NCBI GenBank assembly: GCA_904419745.1 | Contig: CAJFSS010000002.1 | Location: forward strand, 1 to 64,000 | Reading direction: 5' to 3' | Source: Candidatus Pseudoruminococcus merdavium | GTDB taxonomy: Bacteria; Bacillota; Clostridia; Oscillospirales; Ruminococcaceae | Length of the DNA: 64,000 nt | Part shown: one piece after another, positions 44,388 through 52,595 of the stretch | Layout of the letters: each line of letters starts with the position of its first letter | Position numbering within the stretch: the stretch's first letter is position 1 | The notes under the pieces: model-generated | The model's database searches: none | Told to the model about the DNA's origin: nothing | What the model saw: only the letters and a program-made list of their open reading frames with translations | Position numbers and translations under genes: made by a program

Positions 44388-44986
44388 TGGTTGTCAATGG
44401 GAGCCCCAGGGCATTTAAATCCAATTCCGGGCGCCTGATATCTCTGTTTCGGGACTTCTGGCGGGGCGAGTGGCTTATGGAATACAATGTCGTACAAAAC
44501 AAACCGCAGCAGGTGTTTTCCAAACTGCGGGAGTGTACGGATTTGCTGTTTGTTTTTCCCCTGTATGTGGACAGCCTGCCGGTTACGCTGCTCCATTTCC
44601 TCAAACAGTTGGAAAAATTCTCCCTCGAACAGAAACCTACCGTCCATTTGATTATCAACTGCGGTTTTTTGGAACCCTGGCAAAATGACGTCGCTGTGGA
44701 CATGCTCCGTCTGTTTAGTGCCCAAAATGGGTTCCCTTTTGGTTCTTTTCTGGAAATCGGGGGAGGGGAAGCAATTTTGGACACCCCTTTTGCCTCCTTG
44801 GTACGCGGAAAGATAAAAAAATTGGCACGGGCAATGAAGGAGGGCAAATCTCTTCAGCTTCAGGTGACAATGCCGCTTCCTAAATGGCTCTACTTGAAAG
44901 CTTCTGAAAAGTACTGGATGCAGTACGGCGCAAAAAATGGGATTACCCCACAGCAAATGGATACCATGCAAATTGAGGGGAGATAG
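44375..44986 (+). CDS. Flavodoxin-fold NAD(P)H reductase-like protein
   Basis: A 203-residue protein starting with a good flavin phosphate loop (VVVNGSPRAFKSNSGRL) and a flavin-ring loop FVFPLYVDSLPVTLLHFLKQL. It lacks the cysteine block of its overlapping neighbour. The neighbour keeps the cysteines but lacks this phosphate loop, so the two look like complementary halves of a reductase pair. A C-terminal segment of about 50 residues (PLPKWLYLKASEKYW) is amphipathic. A terminator follows. Confidence 0.72.
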   Translation: MEKLVVVNGSPRAFKSNSGRLISLFRDFWRGEWLMEYNVVQNKPQQVFSKLRECTDLLFVFPLYVDSLPVTLLHFLKQLEKFSLEQKPTVHLIINCGFLEPWQNDVAVDMLRLFSAQNGFPFGSFLEIGGGEAILDTPFASLVRGKIKKLARAMKEGKSLQLQVTMPLPKWLYLKASEKYWMQYGAKNGITPQQMDTMQIEGR

Positions 44987-45022
44987 CCGCCATTCTATCC
45001 GCCAATAAAATATAAATGGGTA

Positions 45023-45058
45023 AAGCAGATGTTTCAAACCGCTAACATCTGCTTTTTT
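45023..45058 (+). terminator. Terminator after the flavodoxin pair
   Basis: A perfect 11-bp stem, arms 45023-45033 (AAGCAGATGTT) and 45044-45054, with a T-run. Confidence 0.88.
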
Positions 45059-45133
45059 CCTGCTTTTCTGGATTTTGTCCGGACTGCATGGTATACTGGA
45101 ATAGATTTTTAATAGAGAGGGGATGGCACACCA

Positions 45134-46477
45134 ATGGATAAAGAATATCTGATACGGGAACGCCCGCTCAAGGCGCTCCTGTTTTTTGCGTTTCCCATGA
45201 TAATTGGGAATTTATTTCAGCAATTTTATACCATGGCAGATTCTGTGATTGTCGGCCGTTTTGTTGGAGAAAATGCCCTGGCTGCAGTAGGGGCTTCCTA
45301 TTCGCTGACCAATGTATTTATCTCCATTGCGATTGGTGGAGGCGTAGGGGCTTCCGTGATTGTCAGCCAGACCTTTGGTCAGCGGGATTACCGGACGATG
45401 AAGCGATCCGTCTCTACAGCGCTGATTGCCTTTCTTGGGGTCAGCATTTTGCTGGGGGCGCTGGGGCTTTTGTTTAGTACTTCCATTATGGAACTTTTAC
45501 GAACCCCTTCCAATATCATGGACGATGCGGTGACGTATCTGAACATTTACTTTATCGGCCTGCCGTTTTTGTTTATGTATAACGTGCTCTCGGCGATGTT
45601 CAATGCGCTGGGCCGATCCAGAATACCGCTTTATCTGTTAATTTTCTCCTCTGTGCTCAATGTGGCGCTGGATATCTATATGGTCACTTCCCTACATATG
45701 GGGGTGGCGGGCGTTGCCTGGGCAACCTTGATTGCACAGGGGATTTCCGCGGTATTGTCCTTCTGCCTGTTTTTGAGGGAACTCAAAACACATCCGGAAA
45801 AAACCGGTATCTGTTTTGATGTTGCGGAACTGAAAAATATGACGCGCATTGCCCTGCCATCGATTCTTCAGCAGTCCACCGTTTCCATCGGAATGATGCT
45901 TGTGCAGTCGGTAGTAAACAGTTTTGGCTCGGAGATGCTCGCGGGTTATTCCGCCGCCATGAGGATTGAGAGTATCGCCATCGTCCCGATGGCGGCTATG
46001 GGTAATGCAATTTCCTCCTATGTCGCGCAGAATATTGGTGCCGGGGAATATGAACGCGTTAAAAAGGGATACCATACCAGTTATGGGATCGTTGCCGCCT
46101 TTGCCGTAGTGCTCTGCGTAGTGCTTCAATTGTTCTCCGTCCCCATTATCTCCATGTTCCTGGATAAGGACGGGACGCAGGTTGCCCTGGATACGGGAAT
46201 TGACTGTATTCGCTTTATGGGTTGGTTTTTTGTCATGATTGGCCTGAAAATGATCACCGACGGCGTGTTGCGCGGTGCCGGAGATATGACCATGTTCACG
46301 GTTGCAAATCTGGTAAATCTGGGACTGCGCGTGGTGTTGGCAATTACTTTGGCTCCGCGCTTTGGAATTCATATGGTCTGGATGGCTGTCCCGATTGGGT
46401 GGACCGTCAATTACCTGATTTCTTTCTTCGAATACCGTACCGGGAAATGGAGACGGGTGAAGTTAAAAAAGGGCTGA
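45134..46477 (+). CDS. MATE-family efflux transporter
   Basis: A 447-residue membrane protein with about 12 hydrophobic segments arranged as two halves. The family start (RPLKALLFFAFPMIIGNLFQQFY) and ADSVIVGRFVGENALAAVG are typical, as is the second-half QQSTVSIGMMLVQSVVNSFG. MATE carriers expel drugs or metabolites in exchange for sodium or protons. AGAGGGG precedes the ATG. It is monocistronic between two terminators. Substrate is unknown. Confidence 0.92.
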   Translation: MDKEYLIRERPLKALLFFAFPMIIGNLFQQFYTMADSVIVGRFVGENALAAVGASYSLTNVFISIAIGGGVGASVIVSQTFGQRDYRTMKRSVSTALIAFLGVSILLGALGLLFSTSIMELLRTPSNIMDDAVTYLNIYFIGLPFLFMYNVLSAMFNALGRSRIPLYLLIFSSVLNVALDIYMVTSLHMGVAGVAWATLIAQGISAVLSFCLFLRELKTHPEKTGICFDVAELKNMTRIALPSILQQSTVSIGMMLVQSVVNSFGSEMLAGYSAAMRIESIAIVPMAAMGNAISSYVAQNIGAGEYERVKKGYHTSYGIVAAFAVVLCVVLQLFSVPIISMFLDKDGTQVALDTGIDCIRFMGWFFVMIGLKMITDGVLRGAGDMTMFTVANLVNLGLRVVLAITLAPRFGIHMVWMAVPIGWTVNYLISFFEYRTGKWRRVKLKKG

Positions 46478-46492
46478 TATCTGAAAACAGAG

Positions 46493-46534
46493 AAAAATCT
46501 CCACACTGGATTTTCTTCCAGTGTGGAGATTTTT
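46493..46534. terminator. Bidirectional terminator between MATE and MFS genes
   Basis: A perfect 17-bp stem, arms 46493-46509 and 46518-46534 (core TCTCCACACTGG), with A and T runs on either side. Confidence 0.93.
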
Positions 46535-46552
46535 TTAGAGTTTCTCAAATGG

Positions 46553-47761
46553 TTAGGAAAGCTTCTGCCCGGCAGGGTCAATACAGCGGGTCTTGCGGTA
46601 AAAGTAAAGCAAGATGCTGGAAACCGCTGCAAGCCCAAAAGAGACGGCGCACAGGATAAAGGGCAGCTTACTCCATACTGCGTATGCAAAACCCGCGGTC
46701 AGGGGACCGAACACCATACCAAGCGCTCGAATGGAGTTAAACATCCCCAGCTTGACGCCGTTTGTGACCTTGTCCGTGCTGTTCGCCACAATCGCCTGTT
46801 GGATCGGCAGATAAATGGCATTGAAAATGTAAAACACAATATTAAAGAGAATAAAACTGATGGTCCCACCTGTCAGGACGACACAGACAAGTGAAGAAGC
46901 GCACAGGGCGAATACCCCAATAATGGATTTATAGTTGTCCGTCTTATTGACCAGCCACAGGTTGATGGTAAAATTGGCTGTCAGGCCAATTAGTCCGACG
47001 AAGGCCTTGATCATTCCGTTATAGGAGGGGGGAAAATCCAAAATATCCTTAATATAGTAGTTAAAGGCATTGTCATAGCCGTTTGTGGCAAAAGAAGCAG
47101 CGAATACCCCGATAAAGAGCAGGACAACCCCCACAGACCACATGGGTTTGGAGGCGGCAAATGCACTGAAGGGATTTGCCGTTTTCAGGGAAATCGGGGT
47201 TTTACGGTCATATTCCTGCGCATTGTCAAGCAACAGGAATATCAGCGTGCCGGCGGCGACAAGGCCAATGCACTGTGCGCCAAAAGTGACGCCAATGCCA
47301 AGATCTCCGAGCAGCCCGCCAAACAGGTATCCCCCTGCGGTACTTACCGAGATGATGGCCGCATAGACAGAGGTATTTTTACCCAGGTTGTCAGGCGTGC
47401 TGATATCCGCGACATATGCCATGGCGGAAACATGGTATCCCCCGGCAAACATGCCGGTAATCATACGGCCGATCACCAGGGAAACCGGTCCGGTGGCCAG
47501 TCCAAAAATCAACTGGCCCAGGGAATTTCCCACGGTCATGAACGCGATGGTTTTCGCGCGCCCAATGCGGTCGCTGACCCGTCCCCACAGCGGCGCAAAG
47601 AGAAAATAGGTGGCGGACATAATGGCATAGCACACCCCAAACATGTAGTCCGGCATATCCAGCCGGTTGATAACGGTCGGGGTTATGGGATGTGCGGTGT
47701 TGTTAAAAATCTGCACCAGGGAAAAGAGCAGTAAAAAACGTGTGAGTGAAGCTTTTCTGAT
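46553..47761 (-). CDS. Major facilitator superfamily transporter (possible ATC start)
   Basis: A membrane carrier of about 402 residues with 12 hydrophobic segments. The loop WGRVSDRIGR after helix 2 is the MFS signature; GRMITGMFAGG lies in helix 4. The first in-frame standard start is GTG at 47716, but it would cut helix 1 in half. Reading back to 47761 restores helix 1 (RFLLLFSLVQIFNN) and reaches an ATC codon six bases after a very strong GGGGGG ribosome site. I therefore place the start at ATC 47761, tentatively. It lies 16 bases downstream of the DUF6125-like gene and is probably co-transcribed. Drug or metabolite efflux is likely. Confidence 0.8.
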   Translation of the reverse strand: MRKASLTRFLLLFSLVQIFNNTAHPITPTVINRLDMPDYMFGVCYAIMSATYFLFAPLWGRVSDRIGRAKTIAFMTVGNSLGQLIFGLATGPVSLVIGRMITGMFAGGYHVSAMAYVADISTPDNLGKNTSVYAAIISVSTAGGYLFGGLLGDLGIGVTFGAQCIGLVAAGTLIFLLLDNAQEYDRKTPISLKTANPFSAFAASKPMWSVGVVLLFIGVFAASFATNGYDNAFNYYIKDILDFPPSYNGMIKAFVGLIGLTANFTINLWLVNKTDNYKSIIGVFALCASSLVCVVLTGGTISFILFNIVFYIFNAIYLPIQQAIVANSTDKVTNGVKLGMFNSIRALGMVFGPLTAGFAYAVWSKLPFILCAVSFGLAAVSSILLYFYRKTRCIDPAGQKLS

Positions 47762-47777
47762 GGAAAGCCCCCCTTTC

Positions 47778-48320
47778 TCAATCTTTATCTTTGGTATTGT
47801 TTTCTGCGCGCAGGGTAAAGCGCCAGGCGCAGCAGCAGGACGGATCGCTTATCTCTGGGTAACAACTGATACATTCGCAGGAAATCCGGGGATCGATTTC
47901 CTGTGCAAAGCCAGTGTACTCCACAATCCCCACCTGCTTGCAGGGATGATAGGGCATTTTTTTACGGGAGCGCGCCGTTTGTACCCGGCATTCCAGTGTA
48001 CGGTAGAGCAGAGTATTCCCTTGAATTTGGCACTCAGCCCGGTTAAGGTTGGCATAAAAACGCAGAGCGAGCGCTTGTTTTAATCCTTCCAAGCCTGAGA
48101 ACGGGGGGAGTTGCAGGAACTCCCGGATACGTCTTGCCTCAATGCGAGTAAAACGCGCCCAGGCGTTCTCATCATGTTCCATCGCCTCATCCATCCCCAA
48201 TTTTTGTTCGACCGATTGGAACCATACCCCATCAAGTGCCAACCAGTTTTTGGAATAAAGCGTAACGAGTTCCATCAGCTGCTCTTTGGAGAGTGCCTCC
48301 AGTGCGGGATTATACGCCAT
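47778..48320 (-). CDS. DUF6125-like cytosolic protein
   Basis: A 180-residue soluble protein. It has an N-terminal helical part with MELVTLYSKNWLALDGVWF, repeated aromatic residues and, near the C-terminus, a cysteine-rich stretch (CECISCYPEISDPSCCCAWRF). I match it to DUF6125 from memory; family function is unknown to me. The N-terminal region resembles small-molecule sensing folds with a buried pocket, and the cysteines may bind metal. GGAAAGGAG precedes the ATG at 48320. It leads the MFS gene, so it may handle or sense the exported compound. Confidence 0.65.
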   Translation of the reverse strand: MAYNPALEALSKEQLMELVTLYSKNWLALDGVWFQSVEQKLGMDEAMEHDENAWARFTRIEARRIREFLQLPPFSGLEGLKQALALRFYANLNRAECQIQGNTLLYRTLECRVQTARSRKKMPYHPCKQVGIVEYTGFAQEIDPRISCECISCYPEISDPSCCCAWRFTLRAENNTKDKD

Positions 48321-48559
48321 TGTGCTCTCTCCTTTCCAAAATAGAATAAAAACGAAGGGGGGAGAAAACCGCCCACGATCGTCAAAACTGTTGGTATTAT
48401 AACAGATTTTTTGTCGAGAAAACAGGGGATGGGTGGTTTTTCCATAAAACAAAGGCTTTCAAAATAAAATGGAAACCTGTCGAAAAATAGAATCTCCCCT
48501 GGGAAAGCCCGCTTCCCCAGGAATGTGTCCGCACGGAATTTTTTTAAAAATATGAGGGG

Positions 48560-50155
48560 CTATTCGTGGGACAGGGGGATTGTCCTGGTGGCAACATGAT
48601 CGCAAAAAGCGCGGTCATGCTCAATAAAAAGGAGCGTTGGTTTTGCCTGTAAAATCAGCCGTTCTATCTGGATGCGGGAGATAACGTCGATAAAATTAAG
48701 CGGCTCGTCAAAGACAAACAGGTGTGCGGGGGTACAGAGTCCGGCGGCAAGTAAAATTTTCTTTTTTTGCCCGCCGCTTGCATCCGCGGTATCCACTTCA
48801 AACTGAGAGCGGGAAAAACCGAGTTTACGCAAAATAGTAAAAAAGAGCGTGCGATCAATCCCAAGTTTCTCCGCATACTCCGCCGGCGAACCATGGAGCC
48901 TAGAGGTATCTTGCGCTACATAGCTGATTTTTAGTTCGGATGCCGAAACGACCTGTCCGCTGTGAGGGATGTCCTGCCCAAGCAAGAGCTTTACAATGCT
49001 GGATTTTCCGCTTCCATTTGCCCCGGACAAGCAAATCCGTTCGCCTTGCTTGATTTGGAAGGAAATCGGGTCAAAGAGCGGTCCATTCCCGTAATCGATG
49101 GCCAAATTCTGTACCCGAACAAGCTCCTGTTTGGGGTGACTAAGCAGACGAAGTTTCAGCACATCGGATTGTTCCAGGTTTTTCAGAAGTTTACTTTTTT
49201 CCTCAATAGCTGCTTCCTGCCGGTGTTCCAGAGCCTTTGCGCGTTTCATCATTTTGGCGGCTTTATGTCCAATAAATCCACGGTCAGGGCGCAGCCCGGC
49301 GATGCGAGAACCTTTTTTTGTGGCTTCTACCTTATCCGACCACCCAGAGGCCCGCCGTTTTGCCGTTTCCAATTCATTTATTTGGGCTATAAGCTTTTGG
49401 TTTTGTTCCAGTTCGTAACGGTCACGGAGATCTTTTTGCTGTTGCCAGGTGTCAAAGTTGCCGCGCATCACTTCAATATCCGCCCGATTAATACTTAGGA
49501 CATGATCAATGCAGCCGTTTAAAAATGCCCGGTCATGGGAGACGAGTAAAAACCCCTGCTTGGTGTTCAGATATTGGCTGAGCACCTGCCTGCCATGGAT
49601 ATCCAAATGATTGGTGGGTTCGTCGATGAGCAAGAAACAGTTTTTCTTTAAAAACATTCCAATTAGCAGCAATTTCGTCTGTTCCCCTTGGCTGAGCGTG
49701 TCAAATCGACGGGAGAGCAAAGCCTCGGGGATTTCCAGCCGCGCAGCTTCTCTATAAATATTGGCCTCGGCTTCATAACCGCCATGGGATTGGTACTGTT
49801 CAAGAAGCTCGCCATATTGGAATAAGTTTGTTTCATTTGGAATATTTAGTAACTGTTCCATTTCCTGTTCCCATTTCCGGAATGGGGCGATAATCTCTTT
49901 GACGACCTCCATTGCACATTGCCCGGGGTTGGTGAGGGAATAGGGAAAGTAGGAGAAAGATGCTTTTGAAAAAATCGTCCCGTGATAAGGATATTTTCCC
50001 ATCAACAGGTTTAAAAAAGTGGTTTTGCCGCGCCCATTGCGACCGATAAAGCCAAGTTTCCAGTCCGTATCCAGTTCGAAAGAGACGTCGGAAAAGATGG
50101 GTTCGGCGGAGCTGTCATACGAAAAACTTAAATGGCTGACAGAGATGATGGACAT
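48560..50155 (-). CDS. ABC-F ribosomal protection protein (Lsa/Vga type)
   Basis: A 531-residue soluble protein with two ATP-binding domains and no membrane part. Domain 1 has GRNGRGKTT (38-46), LSQGEQTK and DEPTNHLD; domain 2 has GANGSGKSS, ASGGQKKK and a divergent DEPLNFID. The linker between them is long and charged. The degenerate second Walker B and the linker are typical of Lsa/Vga antibiotic-resistance ABC-F proteins, which push lincosamides, streptogramin A and pleuromutilins off the ribosome. GGAGGGATT precedes the ATG. Expression is probably controlled by the attenuator upstream. Confidence 0.88.
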   Translation of the reverse strand: MSIISVSHLSFSYDSSAEPIFSDVSFELDTDWKLGFIGRNGRGKTTFLNLLMGKYPYHGTIFSKASFSYFPYSLTNPGQCAMEVVKEIIAPFRKWEQEMEQLLNIPNETNLFQYGELLEQYQSHGGYEAEANIYREAARLEIPEALLSRRFDTLSQGEQTKLLLIGMFLKKNCFLLIDEPTNHLDIHGRQVLSQYLNTKQGFLLVSHDRAFLNGCIDHVLSINRADIEVMRGNFDTWQQQKDLRDRYELEQNQKLIAQINELETAKRRASGWSDKVEATKKGSRIAGLRPDRGFIGHKAAKMMKRAKALEHRQEAAIEEKSKLLKNLEQSDVLKLRLLSHPKQELVRVQNLAIDYGNGPLFDPISFQIKQGERICLSGANGSGKSSIVKLLLGQDIPHSGQVVSASELKISYVAQDTSRLHGSPAEYAEKLGIDRTLFFTILRKLGFSRSQFEVDTADASGGQKKKILLAAGLCTPAHLFVFDEPLNFIDVISRIQIERLILQAKPTLLFIEHDRAFCDHVATRTIPLSHE

Positions 50156-50173
50156 GGGAAATCCCTCCTGAAT

Positions 50174-50208
50174 ACAAAAATGCCGCAGGAAACTTAAGTC
50201 CTGCGGCA
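50174..50208 (-). terminator. Attenuator terminator before the ABC-F gene
   Basis: On the minus strand a perfect 10-bp stem (arms 50199-50208, TGCCGCAGGA, and 50181-50190) is followed by a T-run ending about 20 bases before the ABC-F start. It can stop transcription before the gene is reached. Confidence 0.9.
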
Positions 50209-50299
50209 ATGTATCCCATATCCAATCCGTTCCGCCAACTAAAAGACAGACAAACGATCTCTGACTTGGAAAAGATTTCTTGGAAATCCGCGTACCGAT

Positions 50300-50423
50300 G
50301 TTTCCTGCTTAACCCTATGCAGCAAAAATTCAAGACAGCGGTTTGGGCTGTCCGTCGTTTCATATGCACTTGGGTTTTTGTTTTGTCAGCAGGAAATATT
50401 GCGCAATGCGGATTCCTCCTTTT
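50300..50423 (-). promoter_or_regulatory. Ribosome-mediated attenuation leader of the ABC-F gene
   Basis: Three leader segments can pair in competing ways. Segment 1 (TTTCCTGCT, 50388-50396) pairs with segment 2 (AGCAGGAAA, 50301-50309), nine base pairs. Segment 2 can instead pair with the 3' side of the terminator (GTTTCCTGC, 50185-50193), nine base pairs, which would break the terminator. A ribosome stalled on segment 1, which lies in a short upstream reading frame, would free segment 2 to act as antiterminator. Confidence 0.75.
50386..50406 (-). CDS. Leader peptide of the ABC-F attenuator
   Basis: After a strong AAAGGAGGA (about 50414-50422) a TTG at 50406 would start a six-residue peptide, MRNISC, ending at 50386. 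An ATT one base earlier would instead give a 15-residue peptide. Either frame crosses segment 1 of the attenuator, which is what stalling control needs. Which start is used cannot be decided by eye. Confidence 0.5.
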   Translation of the reverse strand: MRNISC

Positions 50424-50441
50424 AGTATCACATTTGGTTTC

Positions 50442-50471
50442 ATCATAGCATAGGTTTTTTCACATTGTCAA
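50442..50471 (-). promoter_or_regulatory. Promoter of the ABC-F leader
   Basis: On the minus strand, TTGACA (50466-50471) and TATGAT (50442-50447) are 18 bases apart. Transcription would start near 50435, giving a leader of about 280 bases. Confidence 0.85.
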
Positions 50472-50960
50472 GATTTCTCTGTGAACTTTTTCTGCAAGAT
50501 CTTTTCGATGGAAATGATCTAAGAGAAGGTTCCAGTATAAGCGGCGCCGGTAAAGCGGCTGGACAATCCCGGTGTTAACGAGGACGGAATAAGGGTGTGG
50601 GTCAGGCAATATCGGGATTTTGTTTACTTTTGGGAGACAAGCTGGTAAATACCCTTCTGGGGTTTGCGGATACCATGCAATTTGCATGAGGTTTTGATTC
50701 TGTCTTGATCTGGTCATTCCAATGTAAAATTCTCATGGACTACATATAGATAGGCGTTATTTTAAGTGATTTTTCCACCTTCCCTGTGCTTTGAGACTTC
50801 ATAAGCCTTCCTTTCCCGATGCTTGCAAAAATACAATCGAAAAAGAATTGCAGCATTTTCTGTTCCGTATGTTATAATTTTTATGACTTACAGCAAAATA
50901 TAATTTTTTATAAAATCTCAGCGAAATAGAAGAAATCCGTTTTTTCTGCGCTCTTTTTTT
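50472..50960. other. Mostly gene-free stretch with a possible gene remnant
   Basis: A minus-strand reading frame of 85 codons (50460-50717) overlaps the ABC-F promoter and has no ribosome site. Parts of it (HPYSVLVNTGIV, LYRRRLYWNLLLDHF) read like real protein, so it may be a decayed gene. The rest is AT-rich, with no recognisable RNA; in particular I see no SAM riboswitch before metF. Confidence 0.4.
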
Positions 50961-50968
50961 GCTATAAT
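50960..50968 (+). promoter_or_regulatory. Extended -10 promoter of the metF operon
   Basis: TGCTATAAT at 50960-50968 is an extended -10 box; the -35 region is poor. The 110-base leader contains a CTGCCT/AGGCAG hairpin near 51000-51026. Confidence 0.5.
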
Positions 50969-51077
50969 GAACCATAAGTGATTTTAAAAAGAGAAAAACT
51001 GCCTGTTTTTTGTGGGACAAGGCAGAAAGACAGACAACAGTGGGTAAAAAATCCCAAAGAGGACGGGGGAATGCCAA

Positions 51078-51947
51078 ATGAAAATCAAAGAACTTTTAAA
51101 CAGCGGAAAGGTTATGATTTCCTGTGAAATTTTTCCGCCCAAAGTGGATGCGGATTTTGAAAAAGTAGAGCGTGCAGCAAAGGAAATTGCAGCCCTCTCC
51201 CCATCCTATATTAGTGTGACCTATGGTGCGAGCGGGGGAATTTCCAGCCATACGGTGGAAATTGCCTCAAAGGTGCAAAATGAGTGGGGCGTCACGGCGC
51301 TTGCGCACCTCACCTGTGCCTCTTCTACCAGAGAAAAGGTTGCGGATGTTATCGAGGAACTCAAGGCGCATGGGATTGAAAATATCCTTGCCCTGCGCGG
51401 GGATATTCCCAAAGACGCCGACTTTCCGCTGCCCAACCAGTACCGCTACGCCAGCGAGCTCATCCGCGAAATCCGCGAAAAAGGGGACTTCTGCGTCGGT
51501 GGAGCCTGCTATCCGGAGGGCCATGTGGAATGCGAGCACATGGCGGATGATATCGGGCATCTGAAGGAAAAAGTGGAAATTGGCTGCGATTTTCTCACCA
51601 CCCAGATGTTTTTTGACAATAATGTCTACTATAATTTCCTCTACCGGATTTTGCAGCAGAATATCCGGGTTCCGGTTGTTGCAGGGATTATGCCGGTGAC
51701 AAACGGCAGGCAGATCAAACGGATTACAGAACTCTCTGGAACTTCCCTGCCTGCACGGTTCCGGGCGATTGTGGACAAATTTGGCGACAACCCCAAGGCC
51801 ATGAAACAGGCGGGAATTGCCTATGCCACCGAACAGATTATTGATTTGATTGCAAATGGTGTAACTGCGGTGCATATCTATACCATGAACAAACCGGACG
51901 TGGCAGGGAGTATTCTTGGCAATTTGTCCGAAATTATCGGGAAGTAG
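51078..51947 (+). CDS. metF: Methylenetetrahydrofolate reductase
   Basis: A 289-residue barrel enzyme that reduces 5,10-methylene- to 5,10-methyl-tetrahydrofolate, using FAD. Typical stretches are SCEIFPPK at the N-terminus, SVTYGASGG, LALRGDIPKD near residue 112, GGACYPEGH, and FLTTQMFFDN. It feeds methyl groups to the B12-dependent methionine synthase encoded downstream. It lies three bases before the reactivation-domain gene, so the three genes form one methionine operon. Confidence 0.95.
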   Translation: MKIKELLNSGKVMISCEIFPPKVDADFEKVERAAKEIAALSPSYISVTYGASGGISSHTVEIASKVQNEWGVTALAHLTCASSTREKVADVIEELKAHGIENILALRGDIPKDADFPLPNQYRYASELIREIREKGDFCVGGACYPEGHVECEHMADDIGHLKEKVEIGCDFLTTQMFFDNNVYYNFLYRILQQNIRVPVVAGIMPVTNGRQIKRITELSGTSLPARFRAIVDKFGDNPKAMKQAGIAYATEQIIDLIANGVTAVHIYTMNKPDVAGSILGNLSEIIGK

Positions 51948-51950
51948 CCC

Positions 51951-52592
51951 ATGCAAGCGGATAAAAGGGAAATCCTGCGATATCTGGGATATCGCGGGAA
52001 ACCTGCGGATGAAAAAGTCCTCGCTTTAATGGAATCCTGTCTGTCGGAGCTGGGGCGGGTGGCATGTCCTAGAAGCACTTGGGCCTGGTTTGACGCCGCT
52101 GTCGCAGAGCAGCAGGTGTCTTTTGCCGGATTTACTATCGAGAGTAAGAAGTTGGCTTCCCATCTGCATGGCTGCGACCGTGTAATTGTGTTTGCCGCAA
52201 CGCTGGGGTTAGAGGTGGATCGCCTCATGGCGAGGTATGAACGGCTGGATATGAGCCGTGCTGTTGTGATGCAGGCGAGTGCGGCTGCTCTGGTAGAGGC
52301 TTACTGTAATGAATGCTGTGAATATCTGGCGCAGGAGGCCGCTAAGCAGGGATATTTCCTGCGTCCCCGTTTTTCCCCGGGGTATGCGGATTTTTCCATC
52401 CAGTATCAGAGGGCATTGTTACACTTATTGGATACAGCAAAAAAAATTGGGCTTTCCATGACGGAAAGCTGTATGCTGGTTCCAGTGAAATCTGTCACTG
52501 CGGTGATTGGGCTAACCAGGGAACAGGGTCCGTGTGAACAGCACAAATGTTCAGTATGTGAAAAGAAAGACTGCCCTTTTCGGGAGGAATAG
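51951..52592 (+). CDS. Free-standing MetH reactivation-domain protein
   Basis: A 213-residue protein equal to the S-adenosylmethionine-binding reactivation domain that is usually the C-terminus of MetH. It has the signature RPRFSPGYADFSIQYQ near residue 145. After it comes a cysteine-rich end (CEQHKCSVCEKKDCPF) not found in classical MetH, which could hold a metal or an iron-sulfur cluster. It would restore oxidised cob(II)alamin to methylcobalamin on the partner MetH encoded three bases downstream, which lacks this domain. Confidence 0.85.
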   Translation: MQADKREILRYLGYRGKPADEKVLALMESCLSELGRVACPRSTWAWFDAAVAEQQVSFAGFTIESKKLASHLHGCDRVIVFAATLGLEVDRLMARYERLDMSRAVVMQASAAALVEAYCNECCEYLAQEAAKQGYFLRPRFSPGYADFSIQYQRALLHLLDTAKKIGLSMTESCMLVPVKSVTAVIGLTREQGPCEQHKCSVCEKKDCPFREE

Positions 52593-52595
52593 ACA

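Noticed and set aside
50115-50369. 84-codon minus-strand frame in the ABC-F leader
   Set aside because: It runs through the terminator hairpin and into the ABC-F gene. The short frame at 50386-50406 has the strong ribosome site and fits attenuation better.
50460-50717. Minus-strand 85-codon frame overlapping the ABC-F promoter
   Set aside because: No ribosome site and it covers the -35 box of another gene; kept only as a possible remnant in the description of that stretch.
50969-51077. Possible SAM riboswitch before metF
   Set aside because: The S-box conserved blocks and four-way junction are not visible; only a small hairpin is seen.
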